Below, piece by piece: positions 45,099 to 53,537 of a stretch of DNA of 64,000 nucleotides. The position numbers and the translations under genes were made by a program. Each line of letters begins with the position of its first letter. The stretch's first letter is position 1. Below the pieces are notes generated by a model. The model saw only the letters and a list, made by a program, of their open reading frames with translations, ran no database searches and was not told the DNA's origin. Location: positions 1,154,833 to 1,218,832 of the forward strand of contig NZ_LMQO01000001.1 in the NCBI RefSeq assembly GCF_001425385.1, in the 5' to 3' direction. The stretch comes from Sphingomonas sp. Leaf407 (GTDB lineage Bacteria > Pseudomonadota > Alphaproteobacteria > Sphingomonadales > Sphingomonadaceae).

Positions 45099-45265
45099 CG
45101 CATCCAATAATTTCGCGTCAGTCTGGTTTGTAACGGCGGCGTACCTATATACGATCTACATCCCGCCCTTGCCAAAGGGCGGTGCTACTGCCGGCACCGG
45201 CCGGTCTTTTCCTTTCGCGTGGCCCGGAATGGTCCGCCAACCTCGAACGATGCGTCAGGAAATAC

Positions 45266-45523
45266 ATGCAGGACAATTGGCGATATGGTTCCGCCGCCGG
45301 AACATCGGCGTCGCGGGCGATGAACGTCAGCATCGCGCAGGCCGATGTGGTTGCGCTGTGCGGCAAACATGGTGCCGCGATCAGCGCGATCGAAACGCTG
45401 CATACCGGTGGAACCCATGTCGTGATGCTGAACGGCGAGGGCGCGGACACGATGCGCAAGGCGTTCGGCAAGAAGCTGCTGACCGGCAAGGTCGTCCGCA
45501 CCCCTTGGGTCCGAAACGGCTGA
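45266..45523 (+). CDS. Small hypothetical protein
   Basis: The 85-residue product starts at an ATG preceded by AGGAA with proper spacing (GTCAGGAAATAC before the ATG). An internal ATG at 45320 and a longer open frame from 45182 are alternatives. It is soluble, with a hydrophobic patch around THVVMLNGEGADTMRKAFGKK, and ends in a basic segment. I do not recognise a family. It lies just before another small unknown gene on the same strand. Confidence 0.45.
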   Translation: MQDNWRYGSAAGTSASRAMNVSIAQADVVALCGKHGAAISAIETLHTGGTHVVMLNGEGADTMRKAFGKKLLTGKVVRTPWVRNG

Positions 45524-45545
45524 ACCGCGACCGCGAGCGACAGCC

Positions 45546-45764
45546 ATGACCCGCGACACCCCGGCGCTGACGCGCGCGCTCGAACTCGCCGCGTCGGGTG
45601 ATTTCATCTCGGTGAACCATATCCGTCAGGCGCTGCGCCGCGAGGGATATGGCACGCTGGCGCAGGATCTGGCGGGCGCGGCGACGAACCGCGCGATCGT
45701 CGATCAACTGCATCAGGCCGCCGCCGAGCGGACGCGGCGCGACGGTGGTCCGACCGGGTCGTAA
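45546..45764 (+). CDS. Small hypothetical protein
   Basis: The 72-residue product is probably helical (PALTRALELAASGDFISVNHIRQALRREGY) with an arginine-rich C terminus. It starts 22 bases after the preceding small gene and may be co-transcribed with it. The ribosome binding site is weak. It resembles no family I can name. Confidence 0.45.
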   Translation: MTRDTPALTRALELAASGDFISVNHIRQALRREGYGTLAQDLAGAATNRAIVDQLHQAAAERTRRDGGPTGS

Positions 45765-45843
45765 GGGTCGGTCGGCGCCGGCTGCGGATTTGCCCAACCT
45801 CCCCGGTTGCAATCGCCCCGCCGCTTAGCCCATAGCATCGCGC

Positions 45844-46086
45844 ATGTCCGAAGAAGCCGAAGTCTCCGCCCTGTCCTTTGAAGATGCGCTGCGCGAACTC
45901 GAAGGGATCGTCAGCCGGCTGGAGACGGGTCAGGAAGACCTCCAGACCGCGATCGACCTCTATGCGCGCGGCGACCTGCTGCGCGCGCAATGCGCCGCGC
46001 GGCTCGATGCGGCGCAGGCCCGGATCGAGGCGATCCGTGTCGACGCCGAAGGACGCGCCACCACCCAGCCGTTCGACGCGCAATAA
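45844..46086 (+). CDS. xseB: Exodeoxyribonuclease VII small subunit
   Basis: The 80-residue protein contains LSFEDALRELEGIVSRLETGQEDLQTAIDLYARG, the almost complete XseB domain. It pairs with XseA, which is not in the window. As in many alphaproteobacteria it is directly upstream of the farnesyl diphosphate synthase gene, and its TAA stop overlaps that ATG. Confidence 0.95.
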   Translation: MSEEAEVSALSFEDALRELEGIVSRLETGQEDLQTAIDLYARGDLLRAQCAARLDAAQARIEAIRVDAEGRATTQPFDAQ

Positions 46087-46991
46087 TGGCGACGATCGCT
46101 CCGCCGGTGTCGCTCGCCGCCGCGCTCCGCGAAGTATCGGCGGAGATGGACCGCCAGTTCGACGCGCTGCTCCCCGTGCCGCAGGACCCGCGCGCCGACC
46201 TGTACCGCGCGATGCGCCACGCCGCGATCGGCGGCGGCAAGCGGCTGCGCCCGCTGCTTGTGTTCGCCACCGCCCGGCTGTTCGGCGTCGAGCGGGCGCG
46301 GGCCGCCCGCGCCGCGCTCGCGATCGAGTGCATCCATGTCTACAGCCTCGTCCACGACGACCTGCCGGCGATGGACGACGACGACATGCGGCGCGGCAAG
46401 CCGACCGTCCACAAGGCGTATGACGAGGCGACCGCGATCCTCGCCGGCGATTGCCTCCATGCGCTGGCGTTCGAGATTCTGGCGGAGGAAGCGACCCATC
46501 CCGATCCGCGCGTCCGCGTCGAGCTGATCGCCGATCTTGCCTGCGCCTCCGGCCCGTCGGGGATGGCGGGCGGTCAGGCGATGGACCTGAAGGCGGAGGA
46601 CGCCAATTTCGACCTGAATACCGTCACCCGGTTGCAGGCGATGAAGACCGGCGCGCTGATCGCCTGTTCCGTGGAAGCAGGTGCGATCCTCGGCCGCCTG
46701 CCCGCCGACCAGCGTACCGGCCTGCGCGGCTATGCCCGCGACATCGGCCTCGCCTTCCAGATCGCGGACGATATTCTCGATGTCGAGGGTGACGAAAGCT
46801 CGGTCGGCAAGGCGCTACGCAAGGATGGCGAGGCGGGCAAGGAAACCTTCCTCTCGCTGCTGGGCCTGCCGCGCGCGCGCGAACAGGCGCGGCGGCTGGT
46901 CGAACAGTCGATCGAGCATCTGCGCGACTATGGCCATGAGGCCGACCTGCTGCGCGCCATCGCCCGCTACGTGCTGGAGCGCGACCGGTGA
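46086..46991 (+). CDS. ispA: Polyprenyl (farnesyl) diphosphate synthase
   Basis: The 301-residue enzyme has both aspartate-rich motifs of trans-prenyltransferases: DDLPAMDDDDMRRGKPT and FQIADDILDVEGDE, plus GGGKRLRPLLVF. It would condense isopentenyl diphosphate with dimethylallyl and geranyl diphosphate to farnesyl diphosphate for ubiquinone, carotenoid and undecaprenol synthesis. The ATG at 46086 overlaps the xseB stop; the longer frame upstream runs through xseB. It ends with a GTGA overlap with coaD. Confidence 0.93.
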   Translation: MATIAPPVSLAAALREVSAEMDRQFDALLPVPQDPRADLYRAMRHAAIGGGKRLRPLLVFATARLFGVERARAARAALAIECIHVYSLVHDDLPAMDDDDMRRGKPTVHKAYDEATAILAGDCLHALAFEILAEEATHPDPRVRVELIADLACASGPSGMAGGQAMDLKAEDANFDLNTVTRLQAMKTGALIACSVEAGAILGRLPADQRTGLRGYARDIGLAFQIADDILDVEGDESSVGKALRKDGEAGKETFLSLLGLPRAREQARRLVEQSIEHLRDYGHEADLLRAIARYVLERDR

Positions 46992-47491
46992 GGATCGGCG
47001 TCTATCCCGGCACCTTCGATCCGATCACCCGCGGGCATATGGACATCATCCGGCGCGGGGCGAAGCTCGTCGACCGGCTGGTGATCGGCGTGACCACCAA
47101 TCCGTCGAAGTCGCCGATGTTCACCCTGCCCGAGCGCCTGACGATGGTCGAGCGCGAGGTGGCCGATGTCGACGGCGACATCGCGGTGGTGGCGTTCGAC
47201 GCGCTGTTGATGACCTTCGCCGAACGGCAGGGGGCGAGCGTGATCGTGCGGGGCCTGCGCGCCGTCGCCGATTTCGAATATGAATATCAGATGGCGGGCA
47301 TGAACCAGCAGTTGAACGACCGGATCGAGACGGTCTTCCTGATGGCCGACGTCTCGCTGCAACCGATCGCGTCGCGGCTGGTGAAGGAAATCGCGATGTA
47401 CGGTGGCGCGATCGACCGCTTCGTGTCCCGCACCGTCCGCGACGAAGTGGGGGCGCGCGTCGAGAAGCTGGGCCGCAAGGGCGACGCCTGA
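46988..47491 (+). CDS. coaD: Phosphopantetheine adenylyltransferase
   Basis: The 167-residue protein begins RIGVYPGTFDPITRGHMDII, with the nucleotidyl-transferase TxGH-type motif, and contains VIVRGLRAVADFEYEYQMA and LVKEIAMYGG, all typical of CoaD. It makes dephospho-CoA from phosphopantetheine and ATP. The GTG start overlaps the ispA stop. The gene is the last of this rightward operon. Confidence 0.95.
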   Translation: MRIGVYPGTFDPITRGHMDIIRRGAKLVDRLVIGVTTNPSKSPMFTLPERLTMVEREVADVDGDIAVVAFDALLMTFAERQGASVIVRGLRAVADFEYEYQMAGMNQQLNDRIETVFLMADVSLQPIASRLVKEIAMYGGAIDRFVSRTVRDEVGARVEKLGRKGDA

Positions 47492-47502
47492 GGGCTGGGC
47501 GC

Positions 47503-47612
47503 CTCCCCTCCCTGACAAGGGAGGGGTTGGGGGTGGGTTGGCCGGTTGTGGCGCGCTTACCCTTCCTCGCAGGCCGACCCACCCCCGACCCCTCCCTTGT
47601 CAGGGAGGGGAG
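47503..47612. repeat. Dispersed inverted-repeat element (CTCCCCTCCCT family), copy 2, near-perfect
   Basis: The 41-base arms 47503-47543 and 47572-47612 match as reverse complements at 39 positions, and each arm holds its own CCCCTCCCT/AGGGAGGGG hairpin. It fills the gap between coaD and the convergent DedA gene, and the right arm supplies the last codons and stop of DedA. Copies are at 34512-34618 and, as a half, 51498-51523. Confidence 0.85.
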
Positions 47613-48184
47613 GACGAATGTCGATCATCCCGACGCGACCGACGAACCAGCCAGCCGACCCCGCCCAGCAACACGATCGCGCCGCCGCCCGCCGCCAGCA
47701 CCTGCCACGACGGCAGCCAGCGGCCGACGAGTTCGCTCAGGCCATGGCCGAACCAGTAGCCGATCGACACGAAGATCGTCGCCCACACCGCCGCCGCCGC
47801 GCCATTCAGCACCATGAACCGCCCTGTCGGCAGTTGCGTCGTCCCGATCGCGACCGGGCTGACGGTGCGCAGGCCGTAGAGAAAGCGGAAGGCGAAGACG
47901 AACAGCGTCGGCCGCCGCTCGAACGCCGCCAATGCCTTGGCAAACGCCGGTCGCGCCGCCAGCCGCCGCACGCGCGGATGGTTGCGGAACCGCCGGCCGG
48001 CGGCGAAGAACAACTGGTCGGCGACGAACGATCCGATCGCCGCCGCCGCGATCGCCCCGGCAAACGGCAGCGCACCACGATGGACCATGATCCCGCCGAG
48101 CACGACCACCGTTTCCCCCTCGATCCCCGCGCCGAAGAACAGCGCGATCAGGCCATAGCGCGCGACCAGCACTTCGATCGTCAA
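47600..48184 (-). CDS. DedA-family membrane protein
   Basis: The 194-residue protein has several membrane segments and the DedA/SNARE-associated domain blocks [33 protein letters not shown] and [20 protein letters not shown]. DedA proteins are undecaprenyl-phosphate or lipid flippases in the inner membrane. The start is uncertain: I use the TTG at 48184 because no ATG lies near, and a GTG at 48172 is an alternative. The C terminus (HSSSPP) runs into the inverted repeat described at this junction. Confidence 0.8.
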   Translation of the reverse strand: MTIEVLVARYGLIALFFGAGIEGETVVVLGGIMVHRGALPFAGAIAAAAIGSFVADQLFFAAGRRFRNHPRVRRLAARPAFAKALAAFERRPTLFVFAFRFLYGLRTVSPVAIGTTQLPTGRFMVLNGAAAAVWATIFVSIGYWFGHGLSELVGRWLPSWQVLAAGGGAIVLLGGVGWLVRRSRRDDRHSSSPP

Positions 48185-48281
48185 GACAGGGGTTTCCGCA
48201 TCGCCGCACCTTGCGGCTTTCGCCCGCCTTGGTCCAGTGCCAGCCCTTCCGCCACGCCCTGCACCGGCGTACAGCGACGCC

Positions 48282-49310
48282 ATGGCCATTCTCGCCCCCT
48301 CCGCCCGCCCCGCCGCGCTCGTCCGCTGGCTGTGGAGCGTCGCCGCGCTCATCGTCCTGATGGTCGTCGTCGGCGGCATCACCCGGCTGACCGAATCGGG
48401 GCTTTCGATCACCGAGTGGAAACCGGTCAGCGGCACCCTGCCCCCGCTCACCGCCGCCGCATGGGACGCCGAATTCGCCGCCTATCGCCGCATCCCCGAA
48501 TATCAGTTGCTGAATCAGGGCATGACGCTGGCGCAGTTCAAAGGCATCTTCTTCTGGGAATATGTCCACCGGCTGCTGGGCCGGGTGATCGGCATGGCCT
48601 TCGCCCTGCCGCTCCTGTGGTTCTGGGTCCGCCGGGCGATTCCTGCCGGGTACAAGGGCCGGTTGCTGGCGCTGCTGGCACTCGGCGGATTGCAGGGAGC
48701 GATCGGCTGGTGGATGGTCGCCTCGGGGCTGGTCGAGCGGACCGACGTGTCGCATCTGCGGCTTGCCGCGCATCTCCTGACCGCGCTGTTCATCCTTGCC
48801 GGCACGGTGTGGACCGCGCTCGACCTGCGCGAACTGGCGCAGGACCAGACCGCGCGTCCCGCGCGGTTGCGGACGATCGGCGTGCTCGCCGGCGCAGCGC
48901 TGTTCGTCCAGTTGCTCTATGGCGCATGGGTCGCCGGGCTGAACGCCGGCCTCGTCACCGATCAATGGCCGCTGATGAACGGGCGCTTCTTTCCGGCGCA
49001 GGAATGGTCGCTGCGCGCGCCGCTCGACGCACTGGTCAACGATCCGTATGTCGTCCACTTCGTCCATCGCTGGTGGGCGTGGGTTGCGGTCGTGTGCCTC
49101 GTCCTGCTGGCCCGTGCCGCCAAACGCGCCGGCCATCCCAAGGTCGCCCGCGCGCTCCACATCGCGTTCGGCACGCAGATTCTGCTCGGCATCGCGACCG
49201 TCGTGACCGGCGTTCGCATCGAAGTCGCGGCGCTGCACCAGTTGGTGGGCGCGCTGCTGGTCGTCGTCGTTACCTGGAACCTGCACGCGATCGGCCGCCG
49301 CAGGGCATAG
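48282..49310 (+). CDS. ctaA: Heme A synthase (COX15/CtaA)
   Basis: The 342-residue protein has eight predicted membrane segments and the COX15 blocks [55 protein letters not shown] and [13 protein letters not shown]. The histidines in these segments bind heme. It oxidises heme O to heme A for aa3-type cytochrome oxidase. I chose the ATG at 48282 rather than 48237, because the family starts shortly before the first membrane segment. It is divergent to the DedA gene. Confidence 0.93.
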   Translation: MAILAPSARPAALVRWLWSVAALIVLMVVVGGITRLTESGLSITEWKPVSGTLPPLTAAAWDAEFAAYRRIPEYQLLNQGMTLAQFKGIFFWEYVHRLLGRVIGMAFALPLLWFWVRRAIPAGYKGRLLALLALGGLQGAIGWWMVASGLVERTDVSHLRLAAHLLTALFILAGTVWTALDLRELAQDQTARPARLRTIGVLAGAALFVQLLYGAWVAGLNAGLVTDQWPLMNGRFFPAQEWSLRAPLDALVNDPYVVHFVHRWWAWVAVVCLVLLARAAKRAGHPKVARALHIAFGTQILLGIATVVTGVRIEVAALHQLVGALLVVVVTWNLHAIGRRRA

Positions 49311-49438
49311 GGTATCCCAATACCCGTCAGCAAAGGGGCGGTTTGCTTGACTTATCGCGTCCGCGCGGGCAATTGGCCGGCGTTCGCAGCGCGCCATCAC
49401 GGTGCGGCTGCGTGATATATCCGAAAGGTCCAACGCCC

Positions 49439-49918
49439 ATGAAGGCGCTCATGAAGACCACCAAGTCGGCGAAGCCGCACGAGGTGGAGAAGAAATGGCA
49501 TATCGTCGATGCCGAAGGCCTGGTGGTCGGTCGCGCTGCGTCGATCATCGCCAACGTCCTGCGCGGCAAGCACAAGACGTCGTTCACCCCGCACGTCGAT
49601 TGCGGTGACAACGTCGTCGTCATCAATGCCGACAAGATTCGCTTCACCTCCAACAAGGCGAAGACGAAGACCTATTACAAGCACACCGGCTATGCCGGCG
49701 GCATCAAGGCCGTCACCGCCGAGAAGGTCCTCGAGGGTCGTTTCCCCGAGCGCGTTCTGGAAAAGGCCGTCGAGCGGATGATCCCGCGCGGCCCGCTGGG
49801 TCGTGACCAGATGCGCAACCTGCGCATCTTCAAGGGCACCGAGCATCCGCACGAAGCGCAGAACCCGCAGGTTCTCGACATCGCGGGCATGAACCGCAAG
49901 AACAAGGTGGGCGCATAA
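49439..49918 (+). CDS. rplM: 50S ribosomal protein L13
   Basis: The 159-residue protein contains [19 protein letters not shown] and [15 protein letters not shown], the standard L13 sequence, and [19 protein letters not shown] near the end. AAAGG lies about ten bases before the ATG at 49439; the ATG at 49451 is an alternative start. The last A of its TAA is the first base of the rpsI ATG, the usual L13-S9 pair. Confidence 0.96.
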   Translation: MKALMKTTKSAKPHEVEKKWHIVDAEGLVVGRAASIIANVLRGKHKTSFTPHVDCGDNVVVINADKIRFTSNKAKTKTYYKHTGYAGGIKAVTAEKVLEGRFPERVLEKAVERMIPRGPLGRDQMRNLRIFKGTEHPHEAQNPQVLDIAGMNRKNKVGA

Positions 49919-50481
49919 TGTCCGACAACCGCCAGTCCCTTTCCGACCTCGCCGGTCTGACCGGTCAGCCGGCCCCGGCCGACGCACCGCAGGGTTCGGC
50001 GCCGCAGACCGCCGCGCTCGAGGGTGATGCCCCCGCCGCCCCGGTCGAGCCGCCGCGCCCGACGATGCCGCTGCGCCCGCAGGAAATCGACGCCTATGGC
50101 CGTGCCTATGCGACCGGCCGCCGCAAGGACGCCGTCGCCCGCGTGTGGATCAAGCCGGGTTCGGGCAAGATCACGATCAACGGTCGCGATCAGGAAGTCT
50201 ATTTCGCGCGTCCGACGCTGCGTCTCGTCATCAACCAGCCGTTCGGCGTTGCCGACCGCAATGGTCAGTATGACGTGATCTGCACCGTCAAGGGCGGCGG
50301 CCTGTCGGGTCAGGCCGGCGCGGTCAAGCACGGCATCAGCCAGGCGCTGACCCGCTACGAGCCGATCCTGCGTGCACCGGTCAAGGCCGCCGGGTTCCTG
50401 ACCCGCGACAGCCGCGCGGTCGAGCGCAAGAAGTACGGCAAGGCGAAGGCCCGCCGCAGCTTCCAGTTCTCGAAGCGCTAA
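49918..50481 (+). CDS. rpsI: 30S ribosomal protein S9 with N-terminal extension
   Basis: The 187-residue protein ends in the S9 core: [37 protein letters not shown] and the basic tail [16 protein letters not shown] that reaches the decoding site. About 60 extra residues rich in alanine and proline precede the core; bacterial S9 usually has about 130 residues in all. Such extensions are seen in sphingomonads and relatives. It is translationally coupled to rplM. Confidence 0.96.
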   Translation: MSDNRQSLSDLAGLTGQPAPADAPQGSAPQTAALEGDAPAAPVEPPRPTMPLRPQEIDAYGRAYATGRRKDAVARVWIKPGSGKITINGRDQEVYFARPTLRLVINQPFGVADRNGQYDVICTVKGGGLSGQAGAVKHGISQALTRYEPILRAPVKAAGFLTRDSRAVERKKYGKAKARRSFQFSKR

Positions 50482-50492
50482 GCGTCTATTTG

Positions 50493-50519
50493 GAAACGCG
50501 CCCGGATTGGGCGCGTTTC
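50493..50519 (+). terminator. Hairpin terminator after rpsI
   Basis: GAAACGCGCCC (50493-50503) and GGGCGCGTTTC (50509-50519) form a perfect 11-bp stem with a five-base loop, 12 bases after the rpsI stop. No long T-run follows, but position and stability suit a terminator of the L13-S9 operon. Confidence 0.7.
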
Positions 50520-50538
50520 GCGGTACCGGCCCGCTCCC

Positions 50539-50614
50539 CCTCCCGGCCACCCAATCAGGATACGCTGTGGGTGGCCGGGAGGCGAAGACTTTCGCACGCA
50601 GGGGAGTGCGAAAA
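50539..50614. repeat. Two further strong hairpins in the rpsI downstream gap
   Basis: Arms 50539-50553 and 50568-50582 are perfect 15-base reverse complements (CCTCCCGGCCACCCA and TGGGTGGCCGGGAGG). Directly after it TTTCGCAC (50590-50597) and GTGCGAAA (50606-50613) form an 8-bp stem. The 262-base gap between rpsI and the methyltransferase gene holds no credible reading frame, so these hairpins may belong to a small RNA or to a 3' or 5' UTR. Confidence 0.55.
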
Positions 50615-50743
50615 GTTCCTCCTTTGCGGCCAGTCGCGAACGAATTGGGGCGGTCCGGTATCGGGCCGCCCTTTTCGTTTGATCCGTAACCGTATAGCGA
50701 CAGTCGCGTCCGCACGCTGGCGGTACCGAAACAAAGAGCTGCC

Positions 50744-51493
50744 ATGACCTCGCGTGCCAAAACCTCGCTGCTCCCCCTTGCCGATGGCGACCTGTGGCCC
50801 GAGGAGCTGCGTCGCTCGCTCTCCGACAAGCTGTTCACCATCGCCTTCGGCGCGATCCAGTGGCCGTGGCTGCTGCGCAGCCTGTCGGGCGGCAAGCGGT
50901 CGGTGAAGGCGAAGCTGATCGCCGACCTGGGCCTCGCCCCCGACGCGCTGCCCAATCTGGGGAGCTGGAAGGCGGATACCGGCTATCTCTCGCTGATTGT
51001 CGACCGGATCGCCGCCGATCGCCCGCGCACCGTCGTCGAACTCGGCACCGGTGCGTCGAGCCTCGTGACCGGCGCGGCGCTCGCCAAGCATGGCGGCGGA
51101 CAGCTCATCAGCTTCGACCAGCACGCCGGCTTCGTCGATGCGACGCGCGAATGGCTGGCCGAACACGGCATCGCCGCCGATCTGCGCGCCGCACCTTTGG
51201 TCGAATCACCCGGCGACTGGCCGGGCGTGTGGTACGACATCGGCGCGCTGCCCGACCGGGTCGACATGCTGCTGATCGACGGCCCGCCGTGGACGATCCA
51301 TCCCTATGTGCGCGGTGCCGCCGAAACGCTGTTCGACCGGTTGCCGGTGGGCGGCGTGGTGATGCTCGACGACGGCGCCCGCCCCGGCGAGCGCGTGGTG
51401 GCACAGCGCTGGCGCCGCCGCTGGCCCAATTTCCGCTTCGAACTGGTCAACCGCGGCACCAAGGGCACGCTGATCGGCGAGCGGCTTTCCTGA
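50744..51493 (+). CDS. Class I SAM-dependent methyltransferase-like protein
   Basis: The 249-residue protein has the Rossmann SAM motif VVELGTGASSLVTGAALAKHG, the second strand motif LISFDQH and VDMLLIDGPPW for the later strands. It resembles the methyltransferase 24 group. No substrate can be deduced. It stands alone between rpsI and the convergent phosphoesterase gene; a half copy of the CTCCCCTCCCT repeat separates the two stops. Confidence 0.75.
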   Translation: MTSRAKTSLLPLADGDLWPEELRRSLSDKLFTIAFGAIQWPWLLRSLSGGKRSVKAKLIADLGLAPDALPNLGSWKADTGYLSLIVDRIAADRPRTVVELGTGASSLVTGAALAKHGGGQLISFDQHAGFVDATREWLAEHGIAADLRAAPLVESPGDWPGVWYDIGALPDRVDMLLIDGPPWTIHPYVRGAAETLFDRLPVGGVVMLDDGARPGERVVAQRWRRRWPNFRFELVNRGTKGTLIGERLS

Positions 51494-51497
51494 TTTC

Positions 51498-51523
51498 CTC
51501 CCCTCCCTTGTCAGGGAGGGGAG
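51498..51523. repeat. Half copy of the dispersed CTCCCCTCCCT inverted repeat
   Basis: The palindrome CTCCCCTCCCT plus AGGGAGGGGAG (51498-51523) equals one arm tip of the elements at 34.5 and 47.5 kb. It lies between the stops of two convergent genes and could end both transcripts. Confidence 0.75.
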
Positions 51524-51526
51524 CAA

Positions 51527-52279
51527 TCACTGCGTCACCGGCTCGTCGGGCACGCCCATTTTCCGCGCGATCGTCTCGAAGCTTCTGCCCTCGATACGGA
51601 TCTCGTTGAACGAGGGCGGGTCTTGGCGCGTCCGGCAGGACAGCGTTCCCGCCCCGACCATGCGCAACAGCCCCTTGCCGCTGCGATAGGGCACGTCGAA
51701 CGGGTCATGGACATGGCCCGACAGCACGGCATGCGCGCCCGCCGCCGTCACCGCCGCCAGCGCGGCCGGCCCGCCGCGCGTCTCGCCGCTCGATCGCGTG
51801 CCGACGTCGACCAGCGGGTGATGCGCGGCGATGAACACCAGATCGCCCTTGGGCACCCGCTCGATCAGCTTCAGCGTCCGGGCCAGCGCCTTCGGACCGA
51901 CATAGCCCTTCGACCAATCCCAGCGGAACTGGAACCGCGCCGTGGTCTTGAGCGGCACGATCGCCACCCCCTTGATCTCCAGCGGCCGTTCGATCATCCG
52001 CTCCAGCCGCTTGTAACGTTTGTACGGCCGGACGAAGCGGGCGAACAGATTGTAGAGCGGCAGGTCATGGTTGCCGACCTCGACCGTCACCGGACGGCCC
52101 AGCCCTTCCAGCCATTCGGCCGCCGCCTCGAACTCGGCGGCGCGGGCGCGCATCGTCAGGTCGCCGGTCATGATGATCGCGTCGGGCTGTTCGCGGCGCA
52201 CCGCCTCATCGAACCACGCGATCGCTTGCCTGTCCTCCGCGCCGAAATGGACGTCGCTGACGTGGAACAGACGGATCAT
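51527..52279 (-). CDS. Calcineurin-like metallophosphoesterase
   Basis: The 250-residue protein has the metal-ligand motifs in order: RLFHVSDVHFG (DxH), ITGDL-type IMTGDLTMR (GDxx), VEVGNHD (GNHD), FIAAHHPL (H) and LSGHVHDPFD (GHxH). The ATG at 52279 gives the normal start right before the first motif. These enzymes act on phosphodiesters or phosphomonoesters, including cyclic nucleotides and lipid precursors; the substrate here is unknown. It stands alone downstream of the MFS gene, 64 bases away on the same strand. Confidence 0.85.
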   Translation of the reverse strand: MIRLFHVSDVHFGAEDRQAIAWFDEAVRREQPDAIIMTGDLTMRARAAEFEAAAEWLEGLGRPVTVEVGNHDLPLYNLFARFVRPYKRYKRLERMIERPLEIKGVAIVPLKTTARFQFRWDWSKGYVGPKALARTLKLIERVPKGDLVFIAAHHPLVDVGTRSSGETRGGPAALAAVTAAGAHAVLSGHVHDPFDVPYRSGKGLLRMVGAGTLSCRTRQDPPSFNEIRIEGRSFETIARKMGVPDEPVTQ

Positions 52280-52343
52280 CGGGCACCCCCACCATGGTCG
52301 ATCGCGCAGTAACGCACCGGGCGGCGGGAAGTTTATCCGTCGC

Positions 52344-53537
52344 TCAATTCCGACTGCGGATCGACAATGCCAGCACACCGCCGACCGCCGCGACCCCGGC
52401 CAGCGCGACGAACACCGGCCCCAGCCCGCTTCCCGGCGGGACGATCGCGGCGAGCAGCGGGGGAACACAGGCCGGCAGCGTGTTGGTGAGGTTCAGCACG
52501 CCCAGATCACGTCCGCGCGTGGCGGGCGACGGCAGCAACTGCATTGCCAGCGCGGAGTGGAGCGCGAGGAACACTGACAGGCCGATGGTGCAGACGCCAT
52601 AGGCGACGCTAACCCCGACAAACCCCTGCGACAGTGCCATGCCGATCAGCCCGCCTGCGACCAGCAACGTCGCGAGCCCCAGGAACGGCCGCCGCAGCCC
52701 CATGCGGTCCGACCAGCGACCGGCAAGGATCGTCGCGACCACCGCGACCCCGGTGACGACCGCCATCGCCCGCGCGACCGGCCCCGCCGCATCACCGCCG
52801 CCCTGCCAGCGATCGGCGAAGTGGAAGAAGGCATAGGCGGTCAGGCCGTTGCCCGCCGCCTGCATTGCCAGCCGGGCGACCCAAGCGCGGATCAGATCGG
52901 CCCGGCCGACCGGCGGGGTGGCGATCACCGTGTCCGGCCCGGCGTCGCTCCCCATTCCCCGTTCGCGCGCGGCCCATAGGAACGGCACGATCATCGCCAC
53001 CATCAGCACGACATTGGCGGTGTAGCGCGCGGCGGCATCGGCGAAGAGCGGCAACGTCACCACCGATGCCGACAGCACGCCGACCGGGTGCGAGATGCCA
53101 AGCAGCCCGCTCACCTGCCCCTTGGCGCGGTTGGGCACTTCGTCGGCCAGCACCGCGACCATCGGCGCGAACATCAGGTTCAGCGCCACCTGCCAGAAGG
53201 CGACCGCCGCCAGCAGCGTCACCGCCGTGGTCGCGCCATGGATCGCGGCAAAGGCGATGACGATCGCGACCAGCCCGACCGCGATCGTCGGACGGCGGGT
53301 TCCGCTGCGCCGCCAGCCGATGTCGCTGATCCAACCGGCGGCGATGTTGGCGATACTGGCGACCACCGCCCCGCCCAGCACCACCCATCCCAGGAGCGCG
53401 ACCCGCCCGGCCGGGTCGATCGCCGCCACCTTCACCTGCAACAAGATGGTGACGAACGGCATGAACGCGACGAACAGCCCGCAATAGGCCAGCGTATAGA
53501 GCGCGACGAAGCCCCGGCCCGGCGCGGCGAAGCTCAA
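52344..53537 (-). CDS. MFS transporter of unknown substrate
   Basis: The 397-residue protein has about 12 membrane segments, with the MFS loop motif AGWISDIGWRRSGTRRP after the second segment and AGRWSDRMGLRRPFLGL in the second half. It is near the SLC45/sugar branch of the superfamily but I cannot name a substrate. The start appears to be a TTG at 53537 that overlaps the stop of the LOV kinase gene (TTGA), implying coupled translation. Confidence 0.78.
   Translation of the reverse strand: MSFAAPGRGFVALYTLAYCGLFVAFMPFVTILLQVKVAAIDPAGRVALLGWVVLGGAVVASIANIAAGWISDIGWRRSGTRRPTIAVGLVAIVIAFAAIHGATTAVTLLAAVAFWQVALNLMFAPMVAVLADEVPNRAKGQVSGLLGISHPVGVLSASVVTLPLFADAAARYTANVVLMVAMIVPFLWAARERGMGSDAGPDTVIATPPVGRADLIRAWVARLAMQAAGNGLTAYAFFHFADRWQGGGDAAGPVARAMAVVTGVAVVATILAGRWSDRMGLRRPFLGLATLLVAGGLIGMALSQGFVGVSVAYGVCTIGLSVFLALHSALAMQLLPSPATRGRDLGVLNLTNTLPACVPPLLAAIVPPGSGLGPVFVALAGVAAVGGVLALSIRSRN

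Noticed and set aside
47546..49918. Open frame of 790 codons running through DedA, ctaA and into rplM
   Set aside because: Only its end is real (L13 from 49439); the rest is a shadow of known genes.
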